Assembly (NCBI RefSeq): GCF_028679125.1 | Contig: NZ_JAJRCG010000002.1 | Location: 62,001 to 126,000, forward strand | Source of the DNA: Methanoregula sp. | GTDB taxonomy: Archaea; Halobacteriota; Methanomicrobia; Methanomicrobiales; Methanospirillaceae | Reading direction: 5' to 3' | Length of the DNA: 64,000 nucleotides | In this document: piece after piece, positions 10,498 to 20,278 of the stretch | Position numbering within the stretch: position 1 is the stretch's first letter | How the letters are laid out: each line of letters begins with the position of its first letter | Program-made: the position numbers and the translations under genes | Notes under the pieces: model-generated | What the model saw: the letters and a program-made list of their open reading frames with translations, nothing else | The model's database searches: none | Told to the model about the DNA's origin: nothing

Positions 10498-11700
10498 ATG
10501 ACCGATCCCGTTATTACCGAACATACCGGATCCCGTCACGGGCCCGTTGTACGCTCTTACCAGTATGGTAACGGCGGAGTTCGTGTGCTTGATGCAAAAA
10601 AGGTTATCCGGCGGCAGTATCTCTTCGACCCCTCATCGGACATGATGACGGAATGCGACCCGGCTAATCCGGGCCGTATCCTCCGGCGATTTGTCTTTGA
10701 CAATTATGGCATGGTAGAGGAGGTCTTCGCATTCGGCCAGCCGCCCCGGACCTTCCGGTACGAGGATGGCGGGAACCGGATCGCCGTCCGGGAAGGCGGG
10801 GATTACGGCGCAGTCGGGAAACTCTTCACGTTTGAGGAGAACGGGGTATCGGAGACCGGCTGGGGTCGCAACGGCGAGATCGAACGGGTTTTTGTTTTTG
10901 AGAGGGGTAATGACACGATCACGGAGCGGGCCGGGGGGTGGTTCGGGGATGTGGAGCGGGTCATTGTCTTTGAGCGGATCAATGCCTCGGTCTTCCGCGA
11001 GCCCGAGTCATTTCTCCAGTTCCTGATGTTCACGGAATGGAGCGAGAGTGACCGCGAGGCACATATCAACGAGGAAGTGGCAAAGATCCGTGGCGGGAAA
11101 CCGGCATCTTCCGGCGGAAGCCCGTATGCGTATACCGGCAATCGTTCCGCGTCGCAGAATGCCGGCGGGCAGGCACCCCGCATGCCAGCCCGTGCGTCCC
11201 GGAATGATACGGATAACGGGAGCATTGATTTCATCCAGGATGCCGATGCACCGGCACAGGCTGCTCCAGCGGGCCCCATGTCAAGACGGAGTGCCAGTAT
11301 CCCTGTTGAGGAACGCCGGCAGCAGCGTGACCGTGACGTCCAGGACCGGTACACGAATGTGAGAAGCGCCGAGATCGATCTCCAGGATCGCTTCGAACGA
11401 GCCCGCAGCGGGCGGGGCGAGTTGTCGAAAGGGAAAAGCGTTGAGATCCCGATCCAGGAACGCTTTGAACACGCCCGGGGGGAACGTGAGCCCCTCTCCC
11501 GGGGTAAAAGTGTTGAGATCCCTCTTGAGGAACGGTTTGGCGAGGCACATGCCGACCGCGAACCACTCTCCCGGGGGAAGAGTGTCGAGATCCCGCTCGA
11601 AGAACGGTTTGAGAATGCCCGCAGCGATCGCAAGAAACTCTCCCAGGGCCGGAGCGCTGAGATCCCATACGATGAACGGCGGGGCGGCAGGGACCGGTAA
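10498..11700 (+). CDS. Hypothetical repeat protein: N-terminal beta-rich repeats, C-terminal 24-aa tandem repeats (GKSVEIPLEERFENARGDREPLSR type)
   Basis: Complete ORF; repeats visible in the translation from about aa 260 to the C-terminus. Confidence 0.75.
   Translation: MTDPVITEHTGSRHGPVVRSYQYGNGGVRVLDAKKVIRRQYLFDPSSDMMTECDPANPGRILRRFVFDNYGMVEEVFAFGQPPRTFRYEDGGNRIAVREGGDYGAVGKLFTFEENGVSETGWGRNGEIERVFVFERGNDTITERAGGWFGDVERVIVFERINASVFREPESFLQFLMFTEWSESDREAHINEEVAKIRGGKPASSGGSPYAYTGNRSASQNAGGQAPRMPARASRNDTDNGSIDFIQDADAPAQAAPAGPMSRRSASIPVEERRQQRDRDVQDRYTNVRSAEIDLQDRFERARSGRGELSKGKSVEIPIQERFEHARGEREPLSRGKSVEIPLEERFGEAHADREPLSRGKSVEIPLEERFENARSDRKKLSQGRSAEIPYDERRGGRDR
11360..11695 (+). repeat. 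In-frame imperfect 72-bp tandem repeat encoding (G)(K/R)S(V/A)EIPxxERFxxARxxRxxLS
   Basis: Direct reading of repeated RSAEIDLQDRF / KSVEIPIQERF / KSVEIPLEERF / KSVEIPLEERF / RSAEIPYDERR units. Confidence 0.85.
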
Positions 11701-11711
11701 AAAAGGGGAGA

Positions 11712-11897
11712 TTATTCGTCACAGCGGAGTCTTCCGCCCTTGGCGATATCCTCGAGTTCCTTTTCTTCAAAAAAGATCGTGACGAGCTCTTTTTTGAAGC
11801 CGGCTACGCTGACCAGCGTCTCGGTAAATTCCTTTGCGATCCGGCGTTTCTGTTCGGTCGAGAGGCCTTTTTTGCTTTTCAGGATAATGACGGGCAT
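11712..11897 (-). CDS. 4-oxalocrotonate tautomerase family protein
   Basis: MPVIILKSKKGLSTEQKRRIAKEFTETLVSVAGFKKELVTIFFEEKELEDIAKGG; Pro-1 after Met. Confidence 0.85.
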   Translation of the reverse strand: MPVIILKSKKGLSTEQKRRIAKEFTETLVSVAGFKKELVTIFFEEKELEDIAKGGRLRCDE

Positions 11898-12984
11898 GGT
11901 AATACCTTGTCCGGATATTGGGCCGGATGCAGGTAACGACTTTGCGGTTCTTGTGGTCCCGTGCACTACCCTTTCTAATCCGTGCTTTCCGGAAACACGA
12001 CAGGTATCTTTCAGCAAAAAAATCCTGAGACCCTTCTCCTCAAAAAATATTTTCCGGTTTTCGTTTTGCAAATCCAAAATTATTTTCTCATTCTCTTTCG
12101 CGTAAGAAAATTTACGGCACGATCACGAATGGTCCGGAAAATCTTTTGCGCATGAACAAGTCCGGTGCCAGATGTGAAATGCATAATCGTACGCCGGTCG
12201 TGGGGGTTCAGAAAACCCCGGTTACCGGTGACCGGAGACCATGGATCCCGGAGATGCCTGATGGGGTTTCATGGACAGGATGTACCTCGGATCGTGTCTC
12301 CGTCGGAGAACACCGTGGCCCGGAGTCGTACAGGACATACCCTTTACACATGATCACTCTCCTTCGGAGAACCCCGGGAAGTATGGCTGCCGGCCCCTAC
12401 GGACCGACATAGTTTTGTGAAAAACGACACTATTGTTTTACGAAACGCTGATTTTGTGCTCTGATTGGGGGAAATCCCTATAAACCGTGCCCGAAAAAGC
12501 AGTAAACAGCAGAGTTACAGCGGCCGATAGGTTTAAGATCGCTCCAGGAGGGTGGAAAATGAAAAGAACCCCTGTTTTCCGGATCGGGTTTACGTCGGAG
12601 AGGCGCCGGGCCACGTCGGAGGAAAAAGGAGTTTTTGTGCTGATGGGGCGGTGCATGGGGGATGGCGGTGCCGGGTGGTATGCGAACAGGGCCCGGCGCC
12701 GGCATTTTTTTATTCGTGGCCGTGATGATCGGAAAAATTTCCGGTGCGATCATTGTTGGCCCGGATTTTTTCTCTCTGATCTGATCGTTGGATCTGTCTC
12801 GCAGCTTCCGGGTCGGACGCGTGTTGTGGGGCCGGACCTTTTTATGGACCGAGCCTTACCGCAAACCCGGACCTGATGATTCCTGTTTTCCGGAATCCAG
12901 GACTCTTCATCTTCAGTACCTGGTGACAGGATTGCTCTGAACCCCCATTGATCGTTTCTTTCCAGACGTACACCTGGCCCAATA

Positions 12985-13743
12985 TCATTTTTTGCGGGGA
13001 TTTTCAGCAGATCGTTTCTTTTTTGGAGACTCGATCGTCACCGGGTCCATGCAGAAAAAGAGCGACGCAAACGGGTTTAACCCACCGTCATACCGGAAGA
13101 GCTGGGGTTTCTCACCGGTCGAGATCGCCGGCGTGATGAACCGGAAGAATTCCTTCGAGAACTGCTCGTAACTGAACCCCTCCGCCTCGATCACCTGTTT
13201 CCACTTGTCTTCCATGGACAGGATGCCCATGAAGGATATCATCAGGTACATCGAGATCAGGAACGGGTCGAGATCGGCCCGGATCGTGCCATCATCGATG
13301 CCCTCCTGGACAGCATCCCGCAGGATCATCCGGCACGTGCCATACCCTTTTCCGATCTCTGCCGTGCACGGGTTCTCTTTGGAAAAACGTTCCGTCCCGT
13401 AAAAGTGGATCAGTCGCTGGTAATCCGGGTGTTCCTGCGAAAACCGGTAATATGCCTGGCCCAGCAGGGCTACCTTGACAACGCCCGGGACCTGTGTCTC
13501 CATACATTCCATGTATTTTTTCTGCAGGATCCAGATGCCCCGGAGCACAATAGCCGCGAAAAGTGTTTCCTTATTTTTAAAATAGAGATAGAGGGTGGCC
13601 TTGTTCAGCTCGACCTCGCAGGCGATCTCATCCATGGAAACATCCTCGTACCCCCGGGAGAAAAAGAGCCGTTCGGCTGCATCGAGGATCTCTTTCTTCC
13701 GCTGCTCCTTTTCCCGTATTTTTCTTTCAGAGATTCCCATCAT
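12985..13743 (-). CDS. TetR/AcrR family transcriptional regulator
   Basis: RKKEILDAAERLFFSRGYEDVSMDEIACEVELNKATLYLYFKNKETLFAAIV. Confidence 0.93.
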   Translation of the reverse strand: MMGISERKIREKEQRKKEILDAAERLFFSRGYEDVSMDEIACEVELNKATLYLYFKNKETLFAAIVLRGIWILQKKYMECMETQVPGVVKVALLGQAYYRFSQEHPDYQRLIHFYGTERFSKENPCTAEIGKGYGTCRMILRDAVQEGIDDGTIRADLDPFLISMYLMISFMGILSMEDKWKQVIEAEGFSYEQFSKEFFRFITPAISTGEKPQLFRYDGGLNPFASLFFCMDPVTIESPKKKRSAENPRKK

Positions 13744-13789
13744 GCCCTCCTGCTAACCTCTGTTTATACTATAACCGGGAGTTGAACAA

Positions 13790-14746
13790 TTAAAGGATTT
13801 GGCCGGCACAGCCCGGTTTTCTCTCGTATGTTTCCGCATGGCAGAACCTGAGCAGCCCCGTTGTCTCCATCCCCCTGGCATTTTCCGGGAACAGCTCGCG
13901 GAGATATTCCCGGTTCGAGACGTTTCTGATGATCCGGTACCCGAACTCTGAAAGGAATGCCTCGGCCCCTTCCTTTGGCATCCCGAACAGGAACGGTTCC
14001 CCAACTGCTGCAACGTGGCGCCGGATATTCTGTGCGATCGCGGAAGGATGGATCCCGTCCACTACGGACTGGTCGAGGTAATCGAACAAGATACTGCTTC
14101 CGGGCTCTGCCTTGCATGCGTTCTCCCAAAGCAGGTCCCGGACCCGAGGCGGGGGGAGGTAGTAGAGGAGCCCTTCCATGATAACCACCGCCCTTTGCGT
14201 GCGATCAAATCCGGCACCAATAAGAGCGGTAAAAATGCTGCTGGTCGAAAGATCGAGCGGGAGATATGTGACATGGGAGGGCAGCGAACCGAAGATCTGT
14301 ACAACCATTGCCTTTTTTACGTCCTGGAGTTCCGCCCGATCGATTTCAAAAACCCGGGCCTGCCGGATCCCTTCGATGCGGTACGCCCGCGAGTCGTAAC
14401 CGGCTCCGAGGATGATAACCTGCCGGATTCCCCCTGCAATCTCTTTTCTGACAGTATCGTCAAAGAATCGGACCCGCGATGCAATCGAGTTCCGCTGCCC
14501 GGGAAATTCCTGGTCGTAGGCAGCCCGGTCCGCTTCCCGTTGCTCAGGTGGTATGTCCCTGAAATGTGCGAGGATTTCCGGCCGGATAAACCGGACCGCG
14601 TACGGATCATAACAGATCCGCTCATCCTTGGGCTTTGCGGATTCTGTTGCCCGGATCAGGGCCACGCCTTCGGCGGTCACGCTGCCGGCACTGCGCTTTT
14701 TTATGGACGATTCGTAATACTCCATGGTTTTATCTGGTTGCTTCAT
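13790..14746 (-). CDS. Class I SAM-dependent methyltransferase (leucine carboxyl methyltransferase-like)
   Basis: VIILGAGYDSRAYRIEG ... VFEIDRAELQDVKKAM ... VVIMEGLLYYLPPPRVRDLL. Confidence 0.86.
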   Translation of the reverse strand: MKQPDKTMEYYESSIKKRSAGSVTAEGVALIRATESAKPKDERICYDPYAVRFIRPEILAHFRDIPPEQREADRAAYDQEFPGQRNSIASRVRFFDDTVRKEIAGGIRQVIILGAGYDSRAYRIEGIRQARVFEIDRAELQDVKKAMVVQIFGSLPSHVTYLPLDLSTSSIFTALIGAGFDRTQRAVVIMEGLLYYLPPPRVRDLLWENACKAEPGSSILFDYLDQSVVDGIHPSAIAQNIRRHVAAVGEPFLFGMPKEGAEAFLSEFGYRIIRNVSNREYLRELFPENARGMETTGLLRFCHAETYERKPGCAGQIL

Positions 14747-14836
14747 TGCATATTCCTTATATCCGTTGATGATTGTTCCACAGGATACCGACAATGCCGA
14801 TGATTTTCTGGAAATGCACCCCCTCTTTGCACTTCA

Positions 14837-15637
14837 TTACAAAAAGAATACCGGCTCCTTTCGCTCTTTATACAGGGTACTCAGACGCACTGCGGCATCC
14901 CTGACCAGGCCGGGTTTCATGGTTCTCGCATGGTGGGGACAGTGCCTGATGCAGGCACAACAGGTAATGCATGTTTCCGTGTCGATTGCCCTGCTGTTTT
15001 CCGGATCGATGGCTCCGACTGGACACCCTTCTGCGCAAATCCCACATTGCACGCACTCATTACCCACCGCAATAAAATCAACCGTCCACAGTTTCGAGTC
15101 ACCCCGGTAGGGATGGCAGCCGGGTATTGTTACATCAGGGATCTTGTCGGATGATGAAACGGACCGGAGTTTTTCCTGAATTTTTTGCCCGAACAATTCT
15201 GCGTGTTCCAGATCCCTTGCATCCGGACGGCCTTCGGCTGTGGGTGTCTCAGCGTTCGAGAAGGAGTGTTCCCCGATATATGCTGCACCGGCGATCGGTT
15301 TACATCCACACGATTTCAAAATATCTTTCAGCTCGAGCAGGGCATCGTCAAACATCCGATTGCCATACACGACAACGCAGACTGCAGGTGTATTATGCGC
15401 GTGTATCGCCTGCAGCCATTCCATCAAAAGTGCCGGCACTCTTCCCATATACACGGGCACTGCAACAACAAGCAGGTCACGTTCCGATGCCTGTAATGGC
15501 TGCTTTCTCGCATCGGGCCGGGTGATATCGATACATTCCCCATTGCTGTGATTGATTCCGCGTGCAATCCCCTGAACAACTGCTTTTGTTGTTCCCGTTG
15601 GTGAAAAATAAACGAGTTTCAGTGACTGAATTTTCAT
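14837..15637 (-). CDS. EFR1-type flavodoxin-ferredoxin fusion
   Basis: Flavodoxin-like FSPTGTTKAVV plus two 4Fe-4S motifs CVQCGICAEGCPVGAI and CITCCACIRHCPHHA. Confidence 0.9.
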   Translation of the reverse strand: MKIQSLKLVYFSPTGTTKAVVQGIARGINHSNGECIDITRPDARKQPLQASERDLLVVAVPVYMGRVPALLMEWLQAIHAHNTPAVCVVVYGNRMFDDALLELKDILKSCGCKPIAGAAYIGEHSFSNAETPTAEGRPDARDLEHAELFGQKIQEKLRSVSSSDKIPDVTIPGCHPYRGDSKLWTVDFIAVGNECVQCGICAEGCPVGAIDPENSRAIDTETCITCCACIRHCPHHARTMKPGLVRDAAVRLSTLYKERKEPVFFL

Positions 15638-15736
15638 CGGCTTTTCTCCTTGGATCTCTAGATTTTATACCGGTTATAATCGTAATTCAATTCTCTGTTG
15701 ACGGTTCATGCCGGGCCCTGCCTGCACGGTACGGTT

Positions 15737-17323
15737 TCAGGCCCGGTAGACCTGCTTGCCGTTCCGCCATGTTTCAGCCACCCGGGGCGGATGAGCCGGA
15801 TCGAGTTCTCCTTCAAGGATCACAAGATCGGCAACGAGCCCTTCTTTGAGCATGCCCCGTTCGTTCTCCTGCCCGCCGGCCCAGGCCCCGCCTGCCGTGT
15901 ATATCCGGAGCCACTCTTCAAACGGGAGAACCTGTTCGGGGAAGATGGTTCTGCCATCACCGGCGCTCATGGTCGCGCCCATCACCGAGCATTTGATCGG
16001 ATCACGGGCATCCATGAATCCGCCCGGATCATCGCTGCTCGCTGAAACCACAACGCCGGCACGGGAAAGGTCTCCGTAGGCAAACCATTTCGCTTCTTCA
16101 ACCGGGGCACGCTTCATCTTCTCCCCCCGTATGAGAAACTGGGGCTGGATCGAGACACACCCTTTCAGGTCTGCAAGCCGCTGGATCTGGCTGTCTGACA
16201 GGAGGGTGACGTGTTCAAGCCGGGGCCGGAGGATTACGCCAGCGGGAACTCCTTTCGCTGCCTGTTCATAGGCATCGAGTACGGCATCCGTTGTCACGTT
16301 CCCGAACGAGTGGACACAGGTCTGGAACCCGAGCCGGGTTGCCGTGCATAATGCATCGGTGAAATCATCCCGGTAGTTCCCGCTGCGGAATACCTGGCCC
16401 CGCATCTTCATGGCAAACGCGACGGTCTCTGCGGTTGCACCATCCGCAAAGAGTTTCACCGGGCCGGTACGGAGCTGCTCGTCACCCGTGCCGGTCACCG
16501 GACCGGAGAGTCGTGCCCCGACATCGTTGTCGAGCACGCTGCTGCCGTGCGGCATCATCAGGATCGAGACGGGCAGCCTCCCCTCAGCAGAGAGAAGGTG
16601 GTACGCGGCCTCTGCTGACGGGGTGACACCGGGGTCTTGGATCGCAGTGATCCCCAGCGGCAGCAGTTCCCGTGCCCGGGCCTCGATGAGATCGGCATGT
16701 CGCCTTGTATCTACTGCCATGATCTCTTTGAAGACCGGGGCCTGGGCCTGCTCGATCAGGATGCCGTTGGGAACTCCCTCCGGGTTGCGCCGGATGATCC
16801 CGCAGCGGGGGTCCGGTGTTGACGGCCCGATGCCGAGGTGGTCCAGTGCCCGAGTGTTTACCACGCTCTTGTGGAACGTGGTCTGGATGAGGACTACCGG
16901 GCGATCCGGGTAGCGGACGTCGAGGTCTTCTCGTGTGAGGTCAATACCATCGGTCTGCGCATCATACCAGCCAAACCCGACAAGCCAGCCAGTGCCGGGA
17001 TTTTTTTTCGCGTGCTCATCCAGTGCTGCAAAGACTGCATCCTGTGTTGTGAGGGCGATGAGGTTTGCCCATTCCGGGAAGAAGCAGGCAAAGGAGGAGA
17101 GGTGGTTATGGGAATCGATGAACGCCGGGATCAAGGTCCGGTCTGCAAGGTCATGTACTTTAATTCCCGGAAAATCCCGGAGGAGGGACTCCTCCCCCGC
17201 CCCGACGATTCTGCCCCCCTGGATGACATCCGTCTTTGCGGTTGGTTTTTCGGGGTCCATGGTCAGGATTTTTCCGTTCGTGAATGCGATTGCCGGTTCT
17301 GTTGTATGGTTTTTTGTTGTCAT
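15737..17323 (-). CDS. Amidohydrolase family protein (YtcJ-like)
   Basis: ADRTLIPAFIDSHNHLSSFACFF ... VGFGWYDA ... VVVSASSDDPGG ... GLVADLVILEGELD; start set at MTTKNH. Confidence 0.88.
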   Translation of the reverse strand: MTTKNHTTEPAIAFTNGKILTMDPEKPTAKTDVIQGGRIVGAGEESLLRDFPGIKVHDLADRTLIPAFIDSHNHLSSFACFFPEWANLIALTTQDAVFAALDEHAKKNPGTGWLVGFGWYDAQTDGIDLTREDLDVRYPDRPVVLIQTTFHKSVVNTRALDHLGIGPSTPDPRCGIIRRNPEGVPNGILIEQAQAPVFKEIMAVDTRRHADLIEARARELLPLGITAIQDPGVTPSAEAAYHLLSAEGRLPVSILMMPHGSSVLDNDVGARLSGPVTGTGDEQLRTGPVKLFADGATAETVAFAMKMRGQVFRSGNYRDDFTDALCTATRLGFQTCVHSFGNVTTDAVLDAYEQAAKGVPAGVILRPRLEHVTLLSDSQIQRLADLKGCVSIQPQFLIRGEKMKRAPVEEAKWFAYGDLSRAGVVVSASSDDPGGFMDARDPIKCSVMGATMSAGDGRTIFPEQVLPFEEWLRIYTAGGAWAGGQENERGMLKEGLVADLVILEGELDPAHPPRVAETWRNGKQVYRA

Positions 17324-17351
17324 GGTTATGCTCCTGTTTTGGATCCTCATC

Positions 17352-18080
17352 TTACCAGATCCCGGGCACCAGCCGGTACCGGACCTGCCGGGTGAATTCC
17401 CGGTATCCGGGGAGTTCTGCCTGGAGTGTTGCATCCTCCCGGGAGGTGCGGATGACGATGATCCCGGCCGTGATGATGGCAGGAATGATCGCGAGGATTG
17501 ATCCCAGGATGACCGGCTGGGCAAGCACGATGATGAAAAAACCGGCATACCCGGGGTGCCGGACGAACCGGTACGGTCCACCGGTAATAACCGTGTGCCC
17601 CTTCTCCTCCTGGACCCGGACAACGAGCGAGAAGAAGCGGTTGGTGATCATTGCCCAGGAGAAGAGGCAGTACCCGAGGATGAACAGGACAAATGCCCCG
17701 GCCTGAACCGGTAACGTGATCTGATCAGTCCAGCCAAACCGGAAATCGAGACCGGCAACAAGGAATGGCAGAAGCCCGACAAGGTTCAGGAGCCGGACCA
17801 GCTGCGCATCCCAGTCTTTTGCCCCTGCCTGCTTTTTAGTACGCTCCATAACGAGATCCGTACTGCAGGTAAGGGAGACTACAACTACTGCTATAAAGAC
17901 CGGAAGGAGAATCAGCCATGCAGCAGGCCAGAAAATTGTTCCTGCGGAAATGAAGAGGACGGCGCCCATGATGATTATGGGGAAAAGTCCAAAGAGGATC
18001 CCCCGGAGCCGGAGCTGGCGTTCATGGGGGATATCCAGCGGTTCCGGGGTTCTGCCTGAATCAGGATGTATAAACGTCAT
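17352..18080 (-). CDS. Isoprenylcysteine carboxyl methyltransferase-like integral membrane methyltransferase
   Basis: VITGGPYRFVRHPGYAGFFIIVLAQPVILGS motif and multiple TM segments. Confidence 0.85.
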   Translation of the reverse strand: MTFIHPDSGRTPEPLDIPHERQLRLRGILFGLFPIIIMGAVLFISAGTIFWPAAWLILLPVFIAVVVVSLTCSTDLVMERTKKQAGAKDWDAQLVRLLNLVGLLPFLVAGLDFRFGWTDQITLPVQAGAFVLFILGYCLFSWAMITNRFFSLVVRVQEEKGHTVITGGPYRFVRHPGYAGFFIIVLAQPVILGSILAIIPAIITAGIIVIRTSREDATLQAELPGYREFTRQVRYRLVPGIW

Positions 18081-18261
18081 TTTTTCTCACAACTCAGTAC
18101 TAACCTTTGGTTAAATTATAACTATCGGTTACTTTGTAACTAAAAGTATCAATGAAGAAAGAGCCATAAAAGTAAGACAGATACTCTGTTAGTGCATTGC
18201 CAAAACGGTAATCAGAACCTGAAAGAAATGAAACAGTAATACTCTGTTAATCCCCGATTGA

Positions 18262-18480
18262 TTGAACCTGAAATTTATTCTGGAAATCATACCAGACCTC
18301 CTGAAACCGGAGGGGTATTTTGGCCTGACCTGTTTCAACCGGAACGGTGGTGCAGATATTTCAGATTATGCTGTGTCCAGGAATGGTTCCCTGCACGGAG
18401 GAAGGGGATATTCTGATTAAAAACTCAGATCGGTTCTGGAAGATTACTTCGATATCGTTGAATTCAGGAAAATGAAGTAG
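18262..18480 (+). pseudogene. Remnant of a class I SAM methyltransferase C-terminus
   Basis: In-frame LNLKFILEIIPDLLKPEGYFGLTCFNRNGGADISDYAVSRNGSLHGGRGYSD*KLRSVLEDYFDIVEFRKMK*: no N-terminal part, internal TAA at 18418-18420. Confidence 0.6.
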
Positions 18481-18566
18481 CCTCCAGGTTTTTTCCCGGA
18501 GGCAGTCTCGCTTCACCGTGATTACTCGTGGTTAAAGGATAACCCCGGATCGTATACAACTAAACG

Positions 18567-18761
18567 TTAACGTGGAAGGCGGGATTGCTGCATTTTCTGG
18601 TTATCTGTGCCAGCGAGAAATTCCATCACCGGTGTCACCAGCTGTTTTGGATGCATCCGGGCAATCCGATGGTCCCCGTCGGTATGGATCAGCCGGGCAA
18701 CGTCAATCCCCCTCGCAGGTCCATTTATAATGGAGAGATGTGCGGGTCTCTCCTCGCTCAC
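18567..18761 (-). CDS. Small ORF (64 aa), possibly truncated hydrolase C-terminus; GTGA-coupled to the upstream condensation-domain gene
   Basis: GTG start overlaps the TGA of the upstream gene; RLIHTDGDHRIARMHPKQLVTPVMEFLAG resembles an alpha/beta hydrolase C-terminal segment. Confidence 0.45.
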   Translation of the reverse strand: MSEERPAHLSIINGPARGIDVARLIHTDGDHRIARMHPKQLVTPVMEFLAGTDNQKMQQSRLPR

Positions 18762-20278
18762 TCCATTGCCCCGTCATGCACCTTCTCCGCAAAGCCGAGA
18801 TATTCCAGTGCCCGATTCCGGATCCGGATCAGATGTTCTTCCACAGAGATCCCGTTCTTTGCCGAAGGATCGACAAACGGCAGTGAAAATACCATACGGC
18901 CCCCGGCACCGGCCCCGCCCAGGACCAGCGGATTGAGATCGCTTATCCCTGGCAGGAAGATGAGTCGGTCCAGCCGGATACCGCCCGGGGATTCCGGGAC
19001 ATCGATCCTTCCCACATTCGAAGGGACAAAGCCGGGAAGGCCCGCCTCATAATTGCGGGTAAACGCGAAGGCAACATTTCCGGTATCCCTGATGAACCGT
19101 TGCAGGGTATCTGTGCGGGTATATGCATCCGGGACTTTATCGACGAACAGGCTGAACGCTGAGAGGGCATCGATAAAGGATGGTTCAAATTCCGGTATGT
19201 CGAGACAGGACGGGTCCAGAACCTCGATCCGTGAGTGGATTTTTTTGTGCAGGTCCTTTGCGTTATCCCAGAATGTTTTTTTCACGGAATAAGCAAACGG
19301 GAACTTTACCCCGCCATCGCAGAAACAGAAGACATTCCCGATTGGCGGGTTCAACCGCCTCCTTAAGTCAAAGGGAACCATCACCGTCTGCTTTTTTTCT
19401 GGAAAACCTCCGGTGATATCAGTATGGGCTGCCAGGCATGCCGCAGAGACTGCCGATCCCACGGTAATCCCCTGGCTCCTGCAGGTTGCAAGAAGGTGAG
19501 CGGATTCCTCCGGATCGAACTCCAGGAGGACAAGACCGGGTTTCCGGTTCTCCCAGTAACCACGGTACAGGGCAGCATACTCTTCCGCCCCGAAATGGTA
19601 CGGGTTCTTTTGCCACTTCCGGTTACCAAGGCTGACAAAGAACCGGGCAATGAGCCCCTGCAGGGATATGCCGGGCTTCACAAGATCAAGGACATCCGGT
19701 GGATCCAGCACGCGGACTTCCTGGGCAGGATCCTCATACAGGCAAAAGATGTCCCGGACAAGGTTCGCAAGCGCCATGCCGTCGCAGATGCTGTGGTTGC
19801 ACAAAATGAGGAGATCGGACACCTCCGGTGACTGGAGGAGCACGAACCTGATGAGCGGTCCCCTTCCGATATCGAAGGGAACCCGAGCCTCTTCTTTCAG
19901 TTCGTCAAGCCACTGGTGTTCTGACTCTCTCTCGGCAATCCTCATCGGGACCGGCGGAACACCTTCTGATGAGAACCATGCCTCGTGCCGCTCATCGAAC
20001 ACGACTTTTGCGCGGAGCAACGGGTGTTTCCGGGAGGCAGCATCGAGCGCCTGCCGGAGCCGAATCGTATCAACAGCGCCGGTGATCCGGGCTGCCATGA
20101 TGATGGTAAATAACGGGCCCATGAAGAAGAGCCGTTCGCACCGGGACATCTTCCGGATACAACCGGGGATACCGGGATTTTTCACGTTTCGCATTTCAGT
20201 CTGAGATGGCATTCCGGTTGAGGATTTGACCGGACTGGTTTCTTCCCCGGATGAACCGGGGTTTATTGTTGGTTGCAT
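18758..20278 (-). CDS. Condensation-domain / alcohol acetyltransferase-like acyltransferase
   Basis: LILCNHSICDGMALANLV (HxxxDG-type catalytic motif), KHPLLRAKVVFDE, MVPFDLRRRLNPPIGN. Confidence 0.75.
   Translation of the reverse strand: MQPTINPGSSGEETSPVKSSTGMPSQTEMRNVKNPGIPGCIRKMSRCERLFFMGPLFTIIMAARITGAVDTIRLRQALDAASRKHPLLRAKVVFDERHEAWFSSEGVPPVPMRIAERESEHQWLDELKEEARVPFDIGRGPLIRFVLLQSPEVSDLLILCNHSICDGMALANLVRDIFCLYEDPAQEVRVLDPPDVLDLVKPGISLQGLIARFFVSLGNRKWQKNPYHFGAEEYAALYRGYWENRKPGLVLLEFDPEESAHLLATCRSQGITVGSAVSAACLAAHTDITGGFPEKKQTVMVPFDLRRRLNPPIGNVFCFCDGGVKFPFAYSVKKTFWDNAKDLHKKIHSRIEVLDPSCLDIPEFEPSFIDALSAFSLFVDKVPDAYTRTDTLQRFIRDTGNVAFAFTRNYEAGLPGFVPSNVGRIDVPESPGGIRLDRLIFLPGISDLNPLVLGGAGAGGRMVFSLPFVDPSAKNGISVEEHLIRIRNRALEYLGFAEKVHDGAME

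Noticed and set aside
12487-12876. 129-aa ORF in the large intergenic gap
   Set aside because: Arg/Gly-rich translation without a domain; overlaps sequence related to the intergenic repeat family, so non-coding is more likely
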